NCBI RefSeq assembly: GCF_014334735.1
Contig: NZ_CP060587.1
Span: 496,001-560,000, forward strand
Source of the DNA: Aeromicrobium senzhongii
Lineage (GTDB): Bacteria > Actinomycetota > Actinomycetes > Propionibacteriales > Nocardioidaceae
DNA: 64,000 nucleotides
Direction: 5' to 3'
Shown: in pieces, positions 43,402 to 52,106 of the stretch
How positions within the stretch are numbered: position 1 is the stretch's first letter
Layout: every line of letters starts with the position of its first letter
The notes under the pieces: model-generated
Seen by the model: only the letters and a program-made list of their open reading frames with translations
Databases searched by the model: none
What the model was told of the DNA's origin: nothing
Translations under genes and position numbers: made by a program

Positions 43402-44381
43402 CTGCATTGCTGTCCCTCGAGGACGTCTCGGTGCGGTTCCCCATCGGAGGTCGCCGGCACGTGACCGCGGTCGACGGCGTGAGCCTCGAGCTGCGCGAGG
43501 GCGAGACCCTCGGCCTGATCGGCGAGAGCGGCTCGGGCAAGTCCACGGTGGCCCGTGCCGCGATGGGCCTGGCGCCCGTCAGTGGCGGCACGGTGCGCTG
43601 GCGGGGCGAGGACGTCTCGCGCTTCAACGCCAAGCAGCGCCGGGAGTTCAACCAGTCGGTCCAGATGGTGTTCCAGGATCCGCACAGCGCACTGGACCCG
43701 CGGCGCACCATCTTGCAGAGCGTCCGCGAGCCGCTGGACGTCATGGGTCGCGGCGACAAGCGCGGGCGCGAGGACATCGCCGCCAAGGCGCTCGAGGACG
43801 TCGGCCTGCCCACGCAGATGCTCAAGCGGTATCCGCACCAGCTCAGCGGCGGCCAGAAGCAGCGCGCCAACATCGCCCGGGCGCTGGTGACCGACCCCAA
43901 GCTCCTGATGTGCGACGAGTCCGTGGCGGCACTCGACGTCGCGCTGCAGGCCGAGATCCTCAACCTGCTGCAGGACCTGAAGGCCGAGTACGAGCTGACC
44001 ATCTTGTTCATCAGCCACGACCTGTCCGTCGTCAGCTACCTCGCCGACCGGATCAGCGTCATGTACCTGGGCAACATCGTCGAGAACGCGACCACCGAGT
44101 CGCTCGTCGGTCGCAGCCGCCACCCCTACAGCGAAGCGCTCCTCTCGGCGCAGCCGCTCGTGCACGACTCCTCCGCGGGCCGGCGGATCGTGCTGAAGGG
44201 CGACATCCCCAGCCCTGTGTCGCCCCCGCCGGGCTGCCGGTTCAACACCCGCTGCCAGTTCGCGCAGGAGGGCTGCCGCCAGGAGAAGCCCGAGCTCCTG
44301 GAGGTCATGCCGGGCCACTGGTCGGCCTGCCTGCGCGTGGACGAGCTCTACGGAGCGACGGCCGGAAGGACGGCGTCATGA
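43398..44381 (+). CDS. Oligopeptide-type ABC transporter ATPase 2 (DppF family), second importer
   Basis: A 327-residue ATP-binding subunit. Walker A GESGSGKST, signature LSGGQKQR, Walker B LLMCDESVAALD (Ser replaces Pro), H-loop ISHDLS. The full C-terminal tail carries CRFNTRCQFAQEGC and a last Cys near WSACL, so it keeps the cysteine cluster that is missing from the first importer. ATGA overlaps on both sides. Confidence 0.9.
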   Translation: MTALLSLEDVSVRFPIGGRRHVTAVDGVSLELREGETLGLIGESGSGKSTVARAAMGLAPVSGGTVRWRGEDVSRFNAKQRREFNQSVQMVFQDPHSALDPRRTILQSVREPLDVMGRGDKRGREDIAAKALEDVGLPTQMLKRYPHQLSGGQKQRANIARALVTDPKLLMCDESVAALDVALQAEILNLLQDLKAEYELTILFISHDLSVVSYLADRISVMYLGNIVENATTESLVGRSRHPYSEALLSAQPLVHDSSAGRRIVLKGDIPSPVSPPPGCRFNTRCQFAQEGCRQEKPELLEVMPGHWSACLRVDELYGATAGRTAS

Positions 44382-45322
44382 GGATCCTGCGCGTGGTCGG
44401 GACGTGCCTGCTCTCGGCCGTCCCGACGCTCATCCTGGCGACCTTGATCGTCTTCCTGCTGCAACGGCTGATCCCCGGCGACCCCGCCGTCGCGATCGCG
44501 GGCGACTACGCCACCCCCGAGAACCTCGCCCGCATCCGCGAGGAGCTGGGCCTGGACCAGTCGCTCGTGATGCAGTACCTGACCTGGATCGGCAATGCGT
44601 TCACCGGCGACCTGGGCACCTCGTTCCAGACCGGCGAGTCCATCACCGCGCTGGTCCTGCAGCGGCTGCCCGTGACTCTCGTGCTGACGACCATGGCTCT
44701 GGCCGTCGCGGTCCTGATCGGCCTGCCCGCGGGCGTCTGGGCCGCCCAGAAGGTCGACACGAGCTTCGACCGGTTCCTCACGACGGCGGCCACCGCCGGC
44801 ATCGCGATCCCCAACTTCTGGCTCGGCATGATGCTCATCATCGTGTTCGCGCTGACACTCGGCTGGTTCCCCGGTCCGGGCGGCGTCAGCTTCGAGGCCG
44901 GCTTCGGCCAGGCGATCCGCGGCATGGTGCTGCCGGCGCTGGCGCTGGGCCTGGTCGGCGGTGCCGAGATCTGCCGGCAGGTCCGCAGCGCGATGGTCGA
45001 GAGCCTCTCGACCGACTACGTCCGCACGCACCGGGCGAAGGGACTGTCGACCCGCAACATCGTGTGGAAGCACGCGTTGAAGAACTCCAGCCTGCCGTTC
45101 GCCACGATCGTGGGCCTGCAGGTGTCGCGCCTGATCGGCGGCGCCGTCGTCGTCGAGGCGGTCTTCGGACTGTCCGGCATCGGCTCGCTCGCGGTCGAGG
45201 CGACCAACCAGCGCGACTACGGCGTGATCCAGGCGGTGGTCTTCGTGGCCGCGGTGATCGTCCTGTTGACGAACCTGATCGTCGACGTCTCGTACCGACT
45301 GCTCGATCCGAGGATCTCCTGA
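44378..45322 (+). CDS. Oligopeptide-type ABC transporter permease 1 (DppB family), second importer
   Basis: A 314-residue permease. The N-terminal helix around VPTLILATLIVFLLQRLIPGDPA is followed by the external DppB segment LGLDQSLVMQYLTWIGNAFTGDLGTSF. Several helices follow, with the EAA-like loop STDYVRTHRAKGLSTRNIVWKHAL. It is clearly orthologous in type to the 5601 permease but not a close duplicate. Confidence 0.9.
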   Translation: MRILRVVGTCLLSAVPTLILATLIVFLLQRLIPGDPAVAIAGDYATPENLARIREELGLDQSLVMQYLTWIGNAFTGDLGTSFQTGESITALVLQRLPVTLVLTTMALAVAVLIGLPAGVWAAQKVDTSFDRFLTTAATAGIAIPNFWLGMMLIIVFALTLGWFPGPGGVSFEAGFGQAIRGMVLPALALGLVGGAEICRQVRSAMVESLSTDYVRTHRAKGLSTRNIVWKHALKNSSLPFATIVGLQVSRLIGGAVVVEAVFGLSGIGSLAVEATNQRDYGVIQAVVFVAAVIVLLTNLIVDVSYRLLDPRIS

Positions 45323-46176
45323 TGTCCGCCGTTGCCGCACGCGTCCAGCCCACGACCACTCGCCGCCGGGCGGGCCGGGTCTCGGTGTGGACCAGCTATG
45401 TGATCCTGCTCGTCGTCGCCCTGGTGGTGGTGTTCGCCGACGCGCTGGCGCCGTATGCGCCGAACAAGCAGGACCTCGACGCGATCTTGCTGCCCATGAG
45501 CGGCGAGCACTGGCTCGGCACCGACGACCTGGGTCGCGACGTGTTCAGCCGGATGCTGGTCGGGACCCGGGTCTCGGTGCTGGCGGCCCTGCTGGCGGTC
45601 GCGATCTCGGTGGTGATCGGCCTGCCGCTGGGCATCGCCGCCGGGTGGCTCGGCGGTCCGACCGACCTGGTCGTGATGCGCGTCGTCGACGCGGTCATGT
45701 CGTTCCCCGCGATCGTGCTGGCGATCGGTATCACCGCCACGATGGGGCCCGACATCACGACGGCCATGATCTCGGTCGGCATCGTGATGTCGCCCGCGAT
45801 CCTGCGACTGGCCCGCGCCCAGACGATGGCGATCCGGTCCGAGACCTACATCGAGGCCGCGAAGTCCTTCGGCGCCCGCGGGCTGCGGCGGATGGTCCTG
45901 CCGCACGTCCTGCCGAACATCATCCAGCCCGTGCTCGTGCAGGTGGCGGTGCTGATGGGCTTCGCCCTGATCGCCGAGGCGAGCCTGAGCTTCCTGCAGC
46001 TGGGGGTCCAGCCGCCCACGGCCTCGTGGGGCGCGGTGCTGTCGCGGGCGTACACGTTCCTGGACCAGGCGCCGATGCAGATCTTCATCCCGGGCATCGC
46101 GATCGCCGCGACCGTGTTCTCGTTCAACATCATCGGCGACGAGATCCAGCGCCTGCTCGACCCGAAGCGGAAGTGA
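45322..46176 (+). CDS. Oligopeptide-type ABC transporter permease 2 (DppC family), second importer
   Basis: A 284-residue permease. N-terminal basic tail, first helix (SYVILLVVALVVVFADALAPY), then the DppC signature HWLGTDDLGRDVFSRMLVGTR and the EAA loop SETYIEAAKSFGARGLRRMVLPHVLPN. It starts in the preceding stop codon (TGATG) and is followed after four bases by the biotin carboxylase gene. Confidence 0.9.
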   Translation: MSAVAARVQPTTTRRRAGRVSVWTSYVILLVVALVVVFADALAPYAPNKQDLDAILLPMSGEHWLGTDDLGRDVFSRMLVGTRVSVLAALLAVAISVVIGLPLGIAAGWLGGPTDLVVMRVVDAVMSFPAIVLAIGITATMGPDITTAMISVGIVMSPAILRLARAQTMAIRSETYIEAAKSFGARGLRRMVLPHVLPNIIQPVLVQVAVLMGFALIAEASLSFLQLGVQPPTASWGAVLSRAYTFLDQAPMQIFIPGIAIAATVFSFNIIGDEIQRLLDPKRK

Positions 46177-46180
46177 CGCC

Positions 46181-47521
46181 ATGACCACGGTCTTCATCGC
46201 CAACCGCGGCGAGATCGCCGCCCGGATCCTGCGCACCGTGCAGGAGCTGGGGTACGTCGGGGCCGTCGCCCATCCCGAGGTGGACGCCGACCTGCCCTAC
46301 GTGACCTCGGCCGACGTCACCGTCGGGCTGACCGGGCCACGGAACTTCGGCGACGTCGAGGCGATGGTCTCGGCCGCGCGGGCGGTCGGTGCCGAGCATG
46401 TGCATCCCGGCTACGGCTTTCTGTCCGAGAACTCCCGGTTCGCCCGCGCGGTCGAGGCGGCGGGCATGACGTTCGTCGGCCCGTCGGCCGACGTCATCGA
46501 GTCGATGGGCGACAAGGCCGGCGCCCGGACCGCGGCCGTGAAGGCCGGTCTGGCGGTCGCCGCCGGCTCCGACGGAGCGGTGGCGTCGCCGGCGGACGCC
46601 GCGCGGGCGGCCGAGATCGCCGGCTATCCCGTGATGCTGAAGGCCGTCGCCGGCGGCGGCGGGATCGGGATGGCGGTCGTCCGTGACCCCGACGGGCTCG
46701 AGCGGGCGTTCACCTCGGTGACCGGCCGCGCCGCGTCGGTGTTCGGTGACGAGCGGGTCATCGTCGAGCGCTTCATCGAGCGCTCGCGCCACGTCGAGGT
46801 CCAGGTCATGGGCCTGCCCGACGGCCGGGCCATCGCCCTGTCCGAGCGGGACTGCTCGGTGCAGCGCCGGCACCAGAAGGTCGTCGAGGAGAGCCCGTCC
46901 CCGGCCCTGCAGCCCGCGGCGCGCGCCGCGCTGCTCGAGCAGGCGGCGGCCCTCGCCGAGGCCGTCGGGTACGTCGGCGCGGGAACGGTCGAGTTCATCC
47001 ACGACCTCGATTCGGGGGAGTCCTACTTCCTCGAGATGAACACGCGCCTGCAGGTCGAGCACCCGGTCACCGAGCTGGTCCACGGCGTCGACCTCGTCGC
47101 GTGGCAGCTGGCGATCGCCGCCGGCGACTCAACCGTGCCCTCGTACCACGTCGAGCCGCGCGGGCACGCGCTGGAGCTGCGGCTCTACGCTGAGGACTCC
47201 CAGCGGTTCCTGCCCCGGCCCGGCACGATCACCGCGTGGCGGATGCCGTCGGGCGAGGGGATCCGGGTGGACGCGGGGTACCGCGAGGGCAACACCGTGA
47301 CCCCGTTCTTCGACCCGCTGCTGGCCAAGATCGTGGTCACGGCGCCGACCCGGGCGCAAGCCCTGGCGCGGGCACGCGAGGCGGTGGCGTCGACCGTCGT
47401 CGAAGGACCGGGCTGCAACCTGGAGTTCCTGGCGCGGGTGCTCGACGAGCCCGAGTTCGTCGACGCCACGCACGACACCGGCATCGTCGAGCGGATGGGT
47501 CCGGGGCGGCCCCGTCCGTGA
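46181..47521 (+). CDS. Biotin carboxylase subunit (AccC-like)
   Basis: A 446-residue biotin carboxylase. N-terminal FIANRGEIAARILRT, ATP-grasp LKAVAGGGGIGMAVV, SERDCSVQRRHQKVVEESP, YFLEMNTRLQVEHPVTE and C-terminal GYREGNTVTPFFDPLLAKI are all present. It carboxylates the biotin on the separate carrier (37227) using ATP and bicarbonate, to serve the carboxyltransferase at 37643. It is unusual in being last in an operon behind ligase and importer genes. It ends six bases from the convergent methyltransferase gene. Confidence 0.92.
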   Translation: MTTVFIANRGEIAARILRTVQELGYVGAVAHPEVDADLPYVTSADVTVGLTGPRNFGDVEAMVSAARAVGAEHVHPGYGFLSENSRFARAVEAAGMTFVGPSADVIESMGDKAGARTAAVKAGLAVAAGSDGAVASPADAARAAEIAGYPVMLKAVAGGGGIGMAVVRDPDGLERAFTSVTGRAASVFGDERVIVERFIERSRHVEVQVMGLPDGRAIALSERDCSVQRRHQKVVEESPSPALQPAARAALLEQAAALAEAVGYVGAGTVEFIHDLDSGESYFLEMNTRLQVEHPVTELVHGVDLVAWQLAIAAGDSTVPSYHVEPRGHALELRLYAEDSQRFLPRPGTITAWRMPSGEGIRVDAGYREGNTVTPFFDPLLAKIVVTAPTRAQALARAREAVASTVVEGPGCNLEFLARVLDEPEFVDATHDTGIVERMGPGRPRP

Positions 47522-47527
47522 CGCCGG

Positions 47528-48106
47528 TCAGGGACGACGGGCCGACAGCACCCGGAAGCCCTTGCTGCTGGCGACCCGCTCGGTGGGGTAGCCCTGGTCG
47601 ACGAGCCAGCGTTGCAGGGTGTCGGCGCCGAGGTTCTTGCCCACGACCAGACGCGCCTCGCCCTCGGTCTTGAGCCGAGGCAACCAGGTCAGCAGCAGCT
47701 CGTGCAGGGCGTCCTTGCCGATGCGGATCGGAGGATTGGACCAGATCGCGTCGAACCGCAGGCCGGACGGAACCTGGTCGGGCAGCGCCGGGTGCACGTC
47801 GAGCCCGGCCGCGTTCTGCGCCATGAGCTCGAGCGCGCGCTCGTTGACGTCGACGGCCCACACGGTGCTGCCGGCCTCGGCCAGCGAGCAGGCGATCGGA
47901 CCCCAGCCGCAGCCGAGGTCGAGCACGACCGAGCCGACCGGGGGCGGGGTGCTCTCGGAGAGCAGGATCGCGGTGGCCTTGTCCAGCGAGCCACCGGAGA
48001 ACACCCCGGTGGAGGTCACGTACTCGCGGCGGTTGCCCCAGACCTCGACCGTGACGGTGCGGCGCTCGTCGTCGGTGCGGGGCGTGGCGTCGAAGTAGTG
48101 GCTCAC
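47528..48106 (-). CDS. RsmC-like class I methyltransferase
   Basis: A 192-residue SAM-dependent methyltransferase of the small-domain MTS family. The SAM site is VVLDLGCGWGPIAC, and the catalytic NPPI motif (SNPPIRIG) is typical of guanine/adenine-N methyltransferases acting on rRNA (RsmC/RlmG class). It is the last gene of the truA operon, overlapping the MmcQ gene by ATGA. Confidence 0.82.
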   Translation of the reverse strand: MSHYFDATPRTDDERRTVTVEVWGNRREYVTSTGVFSGGSLDKATAILLSESTPPPVGSVVLDLGCGWGPIACSLAEAGSTVWAVDVNERALELMAQNAAGLDVHPALPDQVPSGLRFDAIWSNPPIRIGKDALHELLLTWLPRLKTEGEARLVVGKNLGADTLQRWLVDQGYPTERVASSKGFRVLSARRP

Positions 48107-48480
48107 GCGTCGGGCTCGTTCTCGGCGGTCCAGGCGGCCAGCACGGACGGCGTGGCCGTGACGCGCCAGGCGTCGGTCAGCAGCTCGCGCAGCTCGACCG
48201 GATCGATCTCGCCCGGGCGGAACAGGACGACGTTGGGCGAGCGGTCGCGCAGGTGGTCGTTGGTGTGGAACGGCGTGGCGGCGTCCTGGATCAGGGCCTC
48301 GGCCTCGTCGCGGTCGACCTTGATCGCGACGCAGCCGGGGGAGTCGTCACGGTCGCGCCACCAGGCCACGAGTCGCCCGCCGGTCTTGACCCCGGGCATG
48401 CCCCACGACGTACTGGCCTCGGTGTCGGGGAACCCCAGCAGGAAGGCCTCGATGTCGGTCCACGTCGTCGCCGCATCCAT
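48103..48480 (-). CDS. MmcQ/YjbR-family protein
   Basis: A 125-residue protein with the CyaY-like YjbR fold pattern: GFPDTEASTSWGMPGVKTGGRLVAWW, VAIKVDRDEAEALIQ, FHTNDHLRDRSPNVVLF and a C-terminal LREL..DAWRVTA helix. The family is thought to bind DNA or act in stress; the function is unsettled. Confidence 0.82.
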   Translation of the reverse strand: MDAATTWTDIEAFLLGFPDTEASTSWGMPGVKTGGRLVAWWRDRDDSPGCVAIKVDRDEAEALIQDAATPFHTNDHLRDRSPNVVLFRPGEIDPVELRELLTDAWRVTATPSVLAAWTAENEPDA

Positions 48481-48484
48481 GACG

Positions 48485-48946
48485 TCAGTCTGGCACGACG
48501 GGCAGACGTTCGAGGAACGTCGTTTGCGCCGCGACGATGACCTCGGCGGCCTCGTCGAGGCCGAACCACTCGACCCGGTCGAGCTCGGGGAAGGCCTGGG
48601 TCGTGCCCGAGCCGGGCGGCCACTCGAGGTCGAACGTGCCGGGCACGACGGACGCGGGGTCGAGATCGGCCTCGACGGCCCACACCCGGACGTCCTTCTT
48701 GGACTGGCGCACGGTGCCCAGATCGACCCACGGACCCTCGGGAACGGGCACGCCGAGCTCCTCGAGGAACTCACGAGCGGCGGCGTCGCGGGCGTCCTCA
48801 CCGGCCTCGAGCACGCCCTTGGGGATGGACCAGGCCTGCTCGTGGCGCCGGGCCCAGAAGGGTCCGCCCAGATGCCCCAGCAGCACCTGGCGGCGGCCGT
48901 CGCGCACCCGGTGCAGGAGGATCCCCGCGCTGAGCAGGCGGGCCAT
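48485..48946 (-). CDS. NUDIX hydrolase
   Basis: A 153-residue NUDIX protein. The box GVLEAGEDARDAAAREFLEELGV fits GX5EX7REUXEEXGU. The remaining sequence (ILLHRVRDGRRQVLLGHLGGPFWARRHEQAWSIPKG) resembles bis(5'-nucleosyl)-tetraphosphatase/RppH-like housecleaning hydrolases. The ATG at 48946 sits in the truA stop; a GTG three bases earlier is an alternative. Confidence 0.87.
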   Translation of the reverse strand: MARLLSAGILLHRVRDGRRQVLLGHLGGPFWARRHEQAWSIPKGVLEAGEDARDAAAREFLEELGVPVPEGPWVDLGTVRQSKKDVRVWAVEADLDPASVVPGTFDLEWPPGSGTTQAFPELDRVEWFGLDEAAEVIVAAQTTFLERLPVVPD

Positions 48947-49734
48947 CACTCGTCCCGGCGTCGCCGCGCCTGCTCGACCCGCGCGGCCAGCTGGTCGTCG
49001 GCGGGATAGACGACCTCCTCCAGCACCAGGCCGTGCGCGGGCATGACCTTGACCCGGGGGTCGCGGACCTCGCCGGCCAGGATCTCGGCGGCGAACTCCG
49101 GCGGGAAGCGGCGCTCGCCGACGGCCACGAGGCAGCCCATCAGCGAGCGGACCATCGAGTGGCAGAACGCGTCGGCGCGCACCGTGGTGGCGATGGTCTC
49201 GCCGCCGCGCATGGTGCGCAGGGTCAGCAGGTTGCGGATCGTCGTGGCGCCCTCGCGCTGCTTGCAGAACGAGGCGAAGTCGTGCTCGCCGAGCAGGTGC
49301 TGGGCCGCCTCGTTCATGAGCTCGACGTCCAGCGGCTTCGGCATCGCGGCGACCATGCGGCGCTGCAGCGGGTCGGGGCCGGCCGGGTGGTCGGTCATCC
49401 GGTAGACGTAGCGCCGCTCGATCGCCGCGAAGCGGGCGTCGAAGTGCTCGGGCGCCTCGGTCACGCGCACGATCCGGATGTCGCCGGGAACGATGCGGCG
49501 CAGACGCCGCTCCAGCACGCCCGGGTGGGTGTCGACGTCGACGTGGGCGACCTGGCCGCGGGCGTGGACGCCCGCGTCGGTCCGGCCCGCGCAGGTCAGG
49601 CGCGGAGGCTCGGGCAGGCGCAGCACGGTGGCGAGGGCGGACTCGATCTCGCCCTGGACCGTTCGCAGTCCCGGCTGGGTCGCCCAGCCCCTGAACTCGG
49701 TTCCGTCATAGGCCAGATCGATCCGCATGCGCAC
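48946..49734 (-). CDS. truA: tRNA pseudouridine(38-40) synthase TruA
   Basis: A 262-residue pseudouridine synthase. Starts MRMRIDLAYDGTEFRGWATQPGLRTVQ. The catalytic Asp is residue 53 in CAGRTDAGVHARGQ. The C-terminal half has RADAFCHSMVRSLMGCLVAVG. It modifies U38-U40 in the tRNA anticodon arm. First gene of the four-gene minus-strand operon. In many actinomycetes truA follows rplQ; here no ribosomal protein gene is seen upstream. Confidence 0.95.
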   Translation of the reverse strand: MRMRIDLAYDGTEFRGWATQPGLRTVQGEIESALATVLRLPEPPRLTCAGRTDAGVHARGQVAHVDVDTHPGVLERRLRRIVPGDIRIVRVTEAPEHFDARFAAIERRYVYRMTDHPAGPDPLQRRMVAAMPKPLDVELMNEAAQHLLGEHDFASFCKQREGATTIRNLLTLRTMRGGETIATTVRADAFCHSMVRSLMGCLVAVGERRFPPEFAAEILAGEVRDPRVKVMPAHGLVLEEVVYPADDQLAARVEQARRRRDE

Positions 49735-49798
49735 GACTCCACGGTACTGGGCCGCTTTCCCCGGTGACGCCGCGCCGTATTCGGCTTAGCGTGGAGGT

Positions 49799-51016
49799 AT
49801 GCGCACCATGATCGGGCTGGTCGCGGCGGTACTGGCGATCTCCGTGCTGTCGCCGCCGGCTCCAGCCGGCGCCGCGAGCTCCGGCGTGAGCCGCATCCTG
49901 CTGACGCCGACCTCCGACCCGGCGAGGTCGCAGTACGTGTCGTGGAGCCGTCGGTCGGCGACCTCGGGCCAGCGGGTCGTGGCCGTCGCCCCCGACGGCA
50001 CGACGCTGTCCGTGCCCGCGCGACGCAAGCTCGGCACGACCACCCGCACGGCCGGCAGCCGTCAGTACCGGTACTACGTCCGGCTGAGCGGGCTCGCGCC
50101 GTCGACGCGCTACCGCTACCGGATCGTGGGCTCCGGGTTCAGATCGGCGTGGCGCACCTTCACGACGGCCGGAGGTGCGAACCAGTCGTTCCGGCTCCTG
50201 CAATTCGGCGACACCCAGATCGACAACGACGGTGTCCCGGAGCGGATCATCGACCGAGCCACCCAGCGCTACCCCGAGGCCGGGCTGCTGTTGCAGGCCG
50301 GCGACGTGGTGAACAAGCCGTGGGTGGGCCGAGAGTGGAGTGAGCTGGCCCGTGCGCTGACGCCGTCGGGGCAGCGGAGCAACTGGATCTCGTCGATCGG
50401 CAACCACGAGCAGTGCAAGCTCAAGTCCTCCTGCCGCTCGGGGGAGGGGCGTGGCTTCCGCTCCTACTTCCAGTTCCCCTCGAACGGTTACCCCGAGCAG
50501 CGGCGGACGTGGTTCTTCGTCGACCGAGGGCCCGCCCGGATCATCGTCCTGGACAGCTTCGGCAAGGACCTCAAACGCCAGTCGGCCTTCCTGGCGGACG
50601 CGTTGCGGACGAACCCGCGGGCGTGGTCGATCGTCCTCATGCACTCCGGTCCCTTCGCCTCGGTCGGCGACCGCAAGAACTCCGAGATGCGCCGCTGGTT
50701 CCTGCCGGCGATGGAGCGGTACGACGCGGACCTCGTCCTGTCGGGTCACGATCACTCCTACGCCCGTGGCCGCAAGGCGGGCGTCACCTACCTGACCTCC
50801 GTCAGCGGCCCGAAGTACTACGGCTCCTCCGCGAAGGACTGGAAGCGCGCCGGTGCGACCCGGGTGAAGGCGGCGTACCGGACGTCGACCTACCAGGTGG
50901 TGACGGTGACGCCGTCGAAGCTCTCGGTGCGCGCGGTCGTCGGCCACCGGGGCAAGGGCGCCAAGCCCTCGGCGAAGGTCGGCTCGACCCTGGATGCGTT
51001 CACCCTGACCCGCTGA
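49799..51016 (+). CDS. Secreted metallophosphoesterase with fibronectin-like N-domain
   Basis: A 405-residue protein. Signal peptide with hydrophobic MIGLVAAVLAISVLSPPAPAGA and likely AxA cleavage. A purple-acid-phosphatase-type beta domain follows (about 28-125), with VSWSRRS and GLAPSTRYRYRIVG. Then a calcineurin-like phosphoesterase domain has metal motifs FGDTQ, QAGDVV, GNHEQ, LMHSGPF and SGHDHSYARG. It probably releases phosphate from organic esters outside the cell. It has a basic, Lys-rich C-terminal beta tail. The ATG at 49808 is an alternative start. Confidence 0.9.
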   Translation: MRTMIGLVAAVLAISVLSPPAPAGAASSGVSRILLTPTSDPARSQYVSWSRRSATSGQRVVAVAPDGTTLSVPARRKLGTTTRTAGSRQYRYYVRLSGLAPSTRYRYRIVGSGFRSAWRTFTTAGGANQSFRLLQFGDTQIDNDGVPERIIDRATQRYPEAGLLLQAGDVVNKPWVGREWSELARALTPSGQRSNWISSIGNHEQCKLKSSCRSGEGRGFRSYFQFPSNGYPEQRRTWFFVDRGPARIIVLDSFGKDLKRQSAFLADALRTNPRAWSIVLMHSGPFASVGDRKNSEMRRWFLPAMERYDADLVLSGHDHSYARGRKAGVTYLTSVSGPKYYGSSAKDWKRAGATRVKAAYRTSTYQVVTVTPSKLSVRAVVGHRGKGAKPSAKVGSTLDAFTLTR

Positions 51017-51022
51017 GTGTCC

Positions 51023-51985
51023 TCAGCTGGTCGAATCGAGCGCGCTCAGGTCGATGCTCGTGCCGCGCAAGGGCTCGCCGCACTGGTCGCAGGTCAACTC
51101 GCCGGCGAAACGGGCTCCGCAGGCGCGGTGCGTCTGGATCAGCGCAGGTCCCTCGTCGCTGCCGAACCACCGCTCGGACCAGCCGATCGTCATGGCGATG
51201 ACGGGGAAGAACGCCAGGCCCTTGGCCGTCAGCCGGTACTCGGACCGCTCGGCGGCCGACTCGCCGGTGACCTGTTCGATGATGCCGTGCTCGCGCAGCG
51301 TGCTGAGCCGGCCCGAGAGCAGCGACGGCGGCAGGCCGAGCGCGGCCTCGAACTCGCTGAAGCGCCGCACGCCCAGCAGGGCTGCGCCCATCAGGGCCCA
51401 GGACCAGCGGTTGCCGAAGATGGCCATGGTGTCGGGATAGAACGTGTGCCCGACGGCGGCTCCGCGGGTGGAGGAGCGGCGTCGCGTGGCGACCTCGGGC
51501 ACCGAGCTGCGCCACCCGCCGGTGGGTCCCCATGCCGTGTCGAGGTCCTGGACGGCGACGGGCCGGTGGCACTCGCGGCAGGTCAGGACGGGGGTCGTCT
51601 CCTGTCCGCAGGTGATGTGGCGCATCGGCGGGGTCTCGTAGGAGTGCTCGTGCACCCAGGTGCGCTCCCAGCCCCAGATCGCGGTCAGGATCGGCCACGT
51701 GGCGCGGCCGGAGTCGGTCAGGACGTACTCGGCGCGCGGCGGGCGCTGCTGGTACTCGTGCCGGGCCATCAGGCCCGAGCGGACGAGGGTGTCCAGGCGG
51801 CCGCTGAGGACGGCGTGCGAGATGGGCATCCGGGTCGAGAACTCGGTGTAGCGGCGGCAGCCCAACAGGGCGAACCGCAGCAGGAACAGGGTCCACTCGT
51901 CCCCGAGGACGCCGAAGCCACGGGAGAGTGCGTTGGGTGTGCTCGGTCCGGCGGGCTCGTCGGAGGAGTAGCCGCGAATGCTCAC
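51023..51985 (-). CDS. Double HxlR-family regulator with two putative zinc sites
   Basis: A 320-residue protein built from two complete HxlR winged-helix units. Unit 1 (about 1-140) has ALSRGFGVLGDEWTLFLLRF and YTEFSTRMPISHAVLSGRLDTL. Unit 2 (about 170-310) has MAIFGNRWSWALMGAALLG and FSEFEAALGLPPSLLSGRLSTL. Each unit ends in a HxxC-x9-CxxC motif (HITC...CREC and HRAC...CDQC), a probable zinc-binding ribbon. The HxlR gene at the right window edge has the same motif once. HxlR proteins usually act as dimers, so this fusion may be a built-in pseudo-dimer. It is divergent from the thiolase at 52107. Confidence 0.88.
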   Translation of the reverse strand: MSIRGYSSDEPAGPSTPNALSRGFGVLGDEWTLFLLRFALLGCRRYTEFSTRMPISHAVLSGRLDTLVRSGLMARHEYQQRPPRAEYVLTDSGRATWPILTAIWGWERTWVHEHSYETPPMRHITCGQETTPVLTCRECHRPVAVQDLDTAWGPTGGWRSSVPEVATRRRSSTRGAAVGHTFYPDTMAIFGNRWSWALMGAALLGVRRFSEFEAALGLPPSLLSGRLSTLREHGIIEQVTGESAAERSEYRLTAKGLAFFPVIAMTIGWSERWFGSDEGPALIQTHRACGARFAGELTCDQCGEPLRGTSIDLSALDSTS

Positions 51986-52030
51986 TCGGGCATCCTAGGC
52001 GCCTCGACGTCCCGGGGCGCGAGATGATTC

Positions 52031-52060
52031 TTGTAGTCACTCTGTTTAATGCAGTAACCT
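52031..52060 (+). promoter_or_regulatory. Promoter of the thiolase operon with ACT-N11-AGT site 1
   Basis: TTGTAG (52031-52036) and TAACCT (52055-52060), 18-base spacer. ACTCTGTTTAATGCAGT (52039-52055) fills the spacer. It resembles the sites at 54396 and 59254 and is a candidate HxlR operator in the divergent region. Confidence 0.5.
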
Positions 52061-52106
52061 GCCGTCATGCCCGCACGGTGCGGCGCGTTCAGGACAGGTG
52101 GGATCG

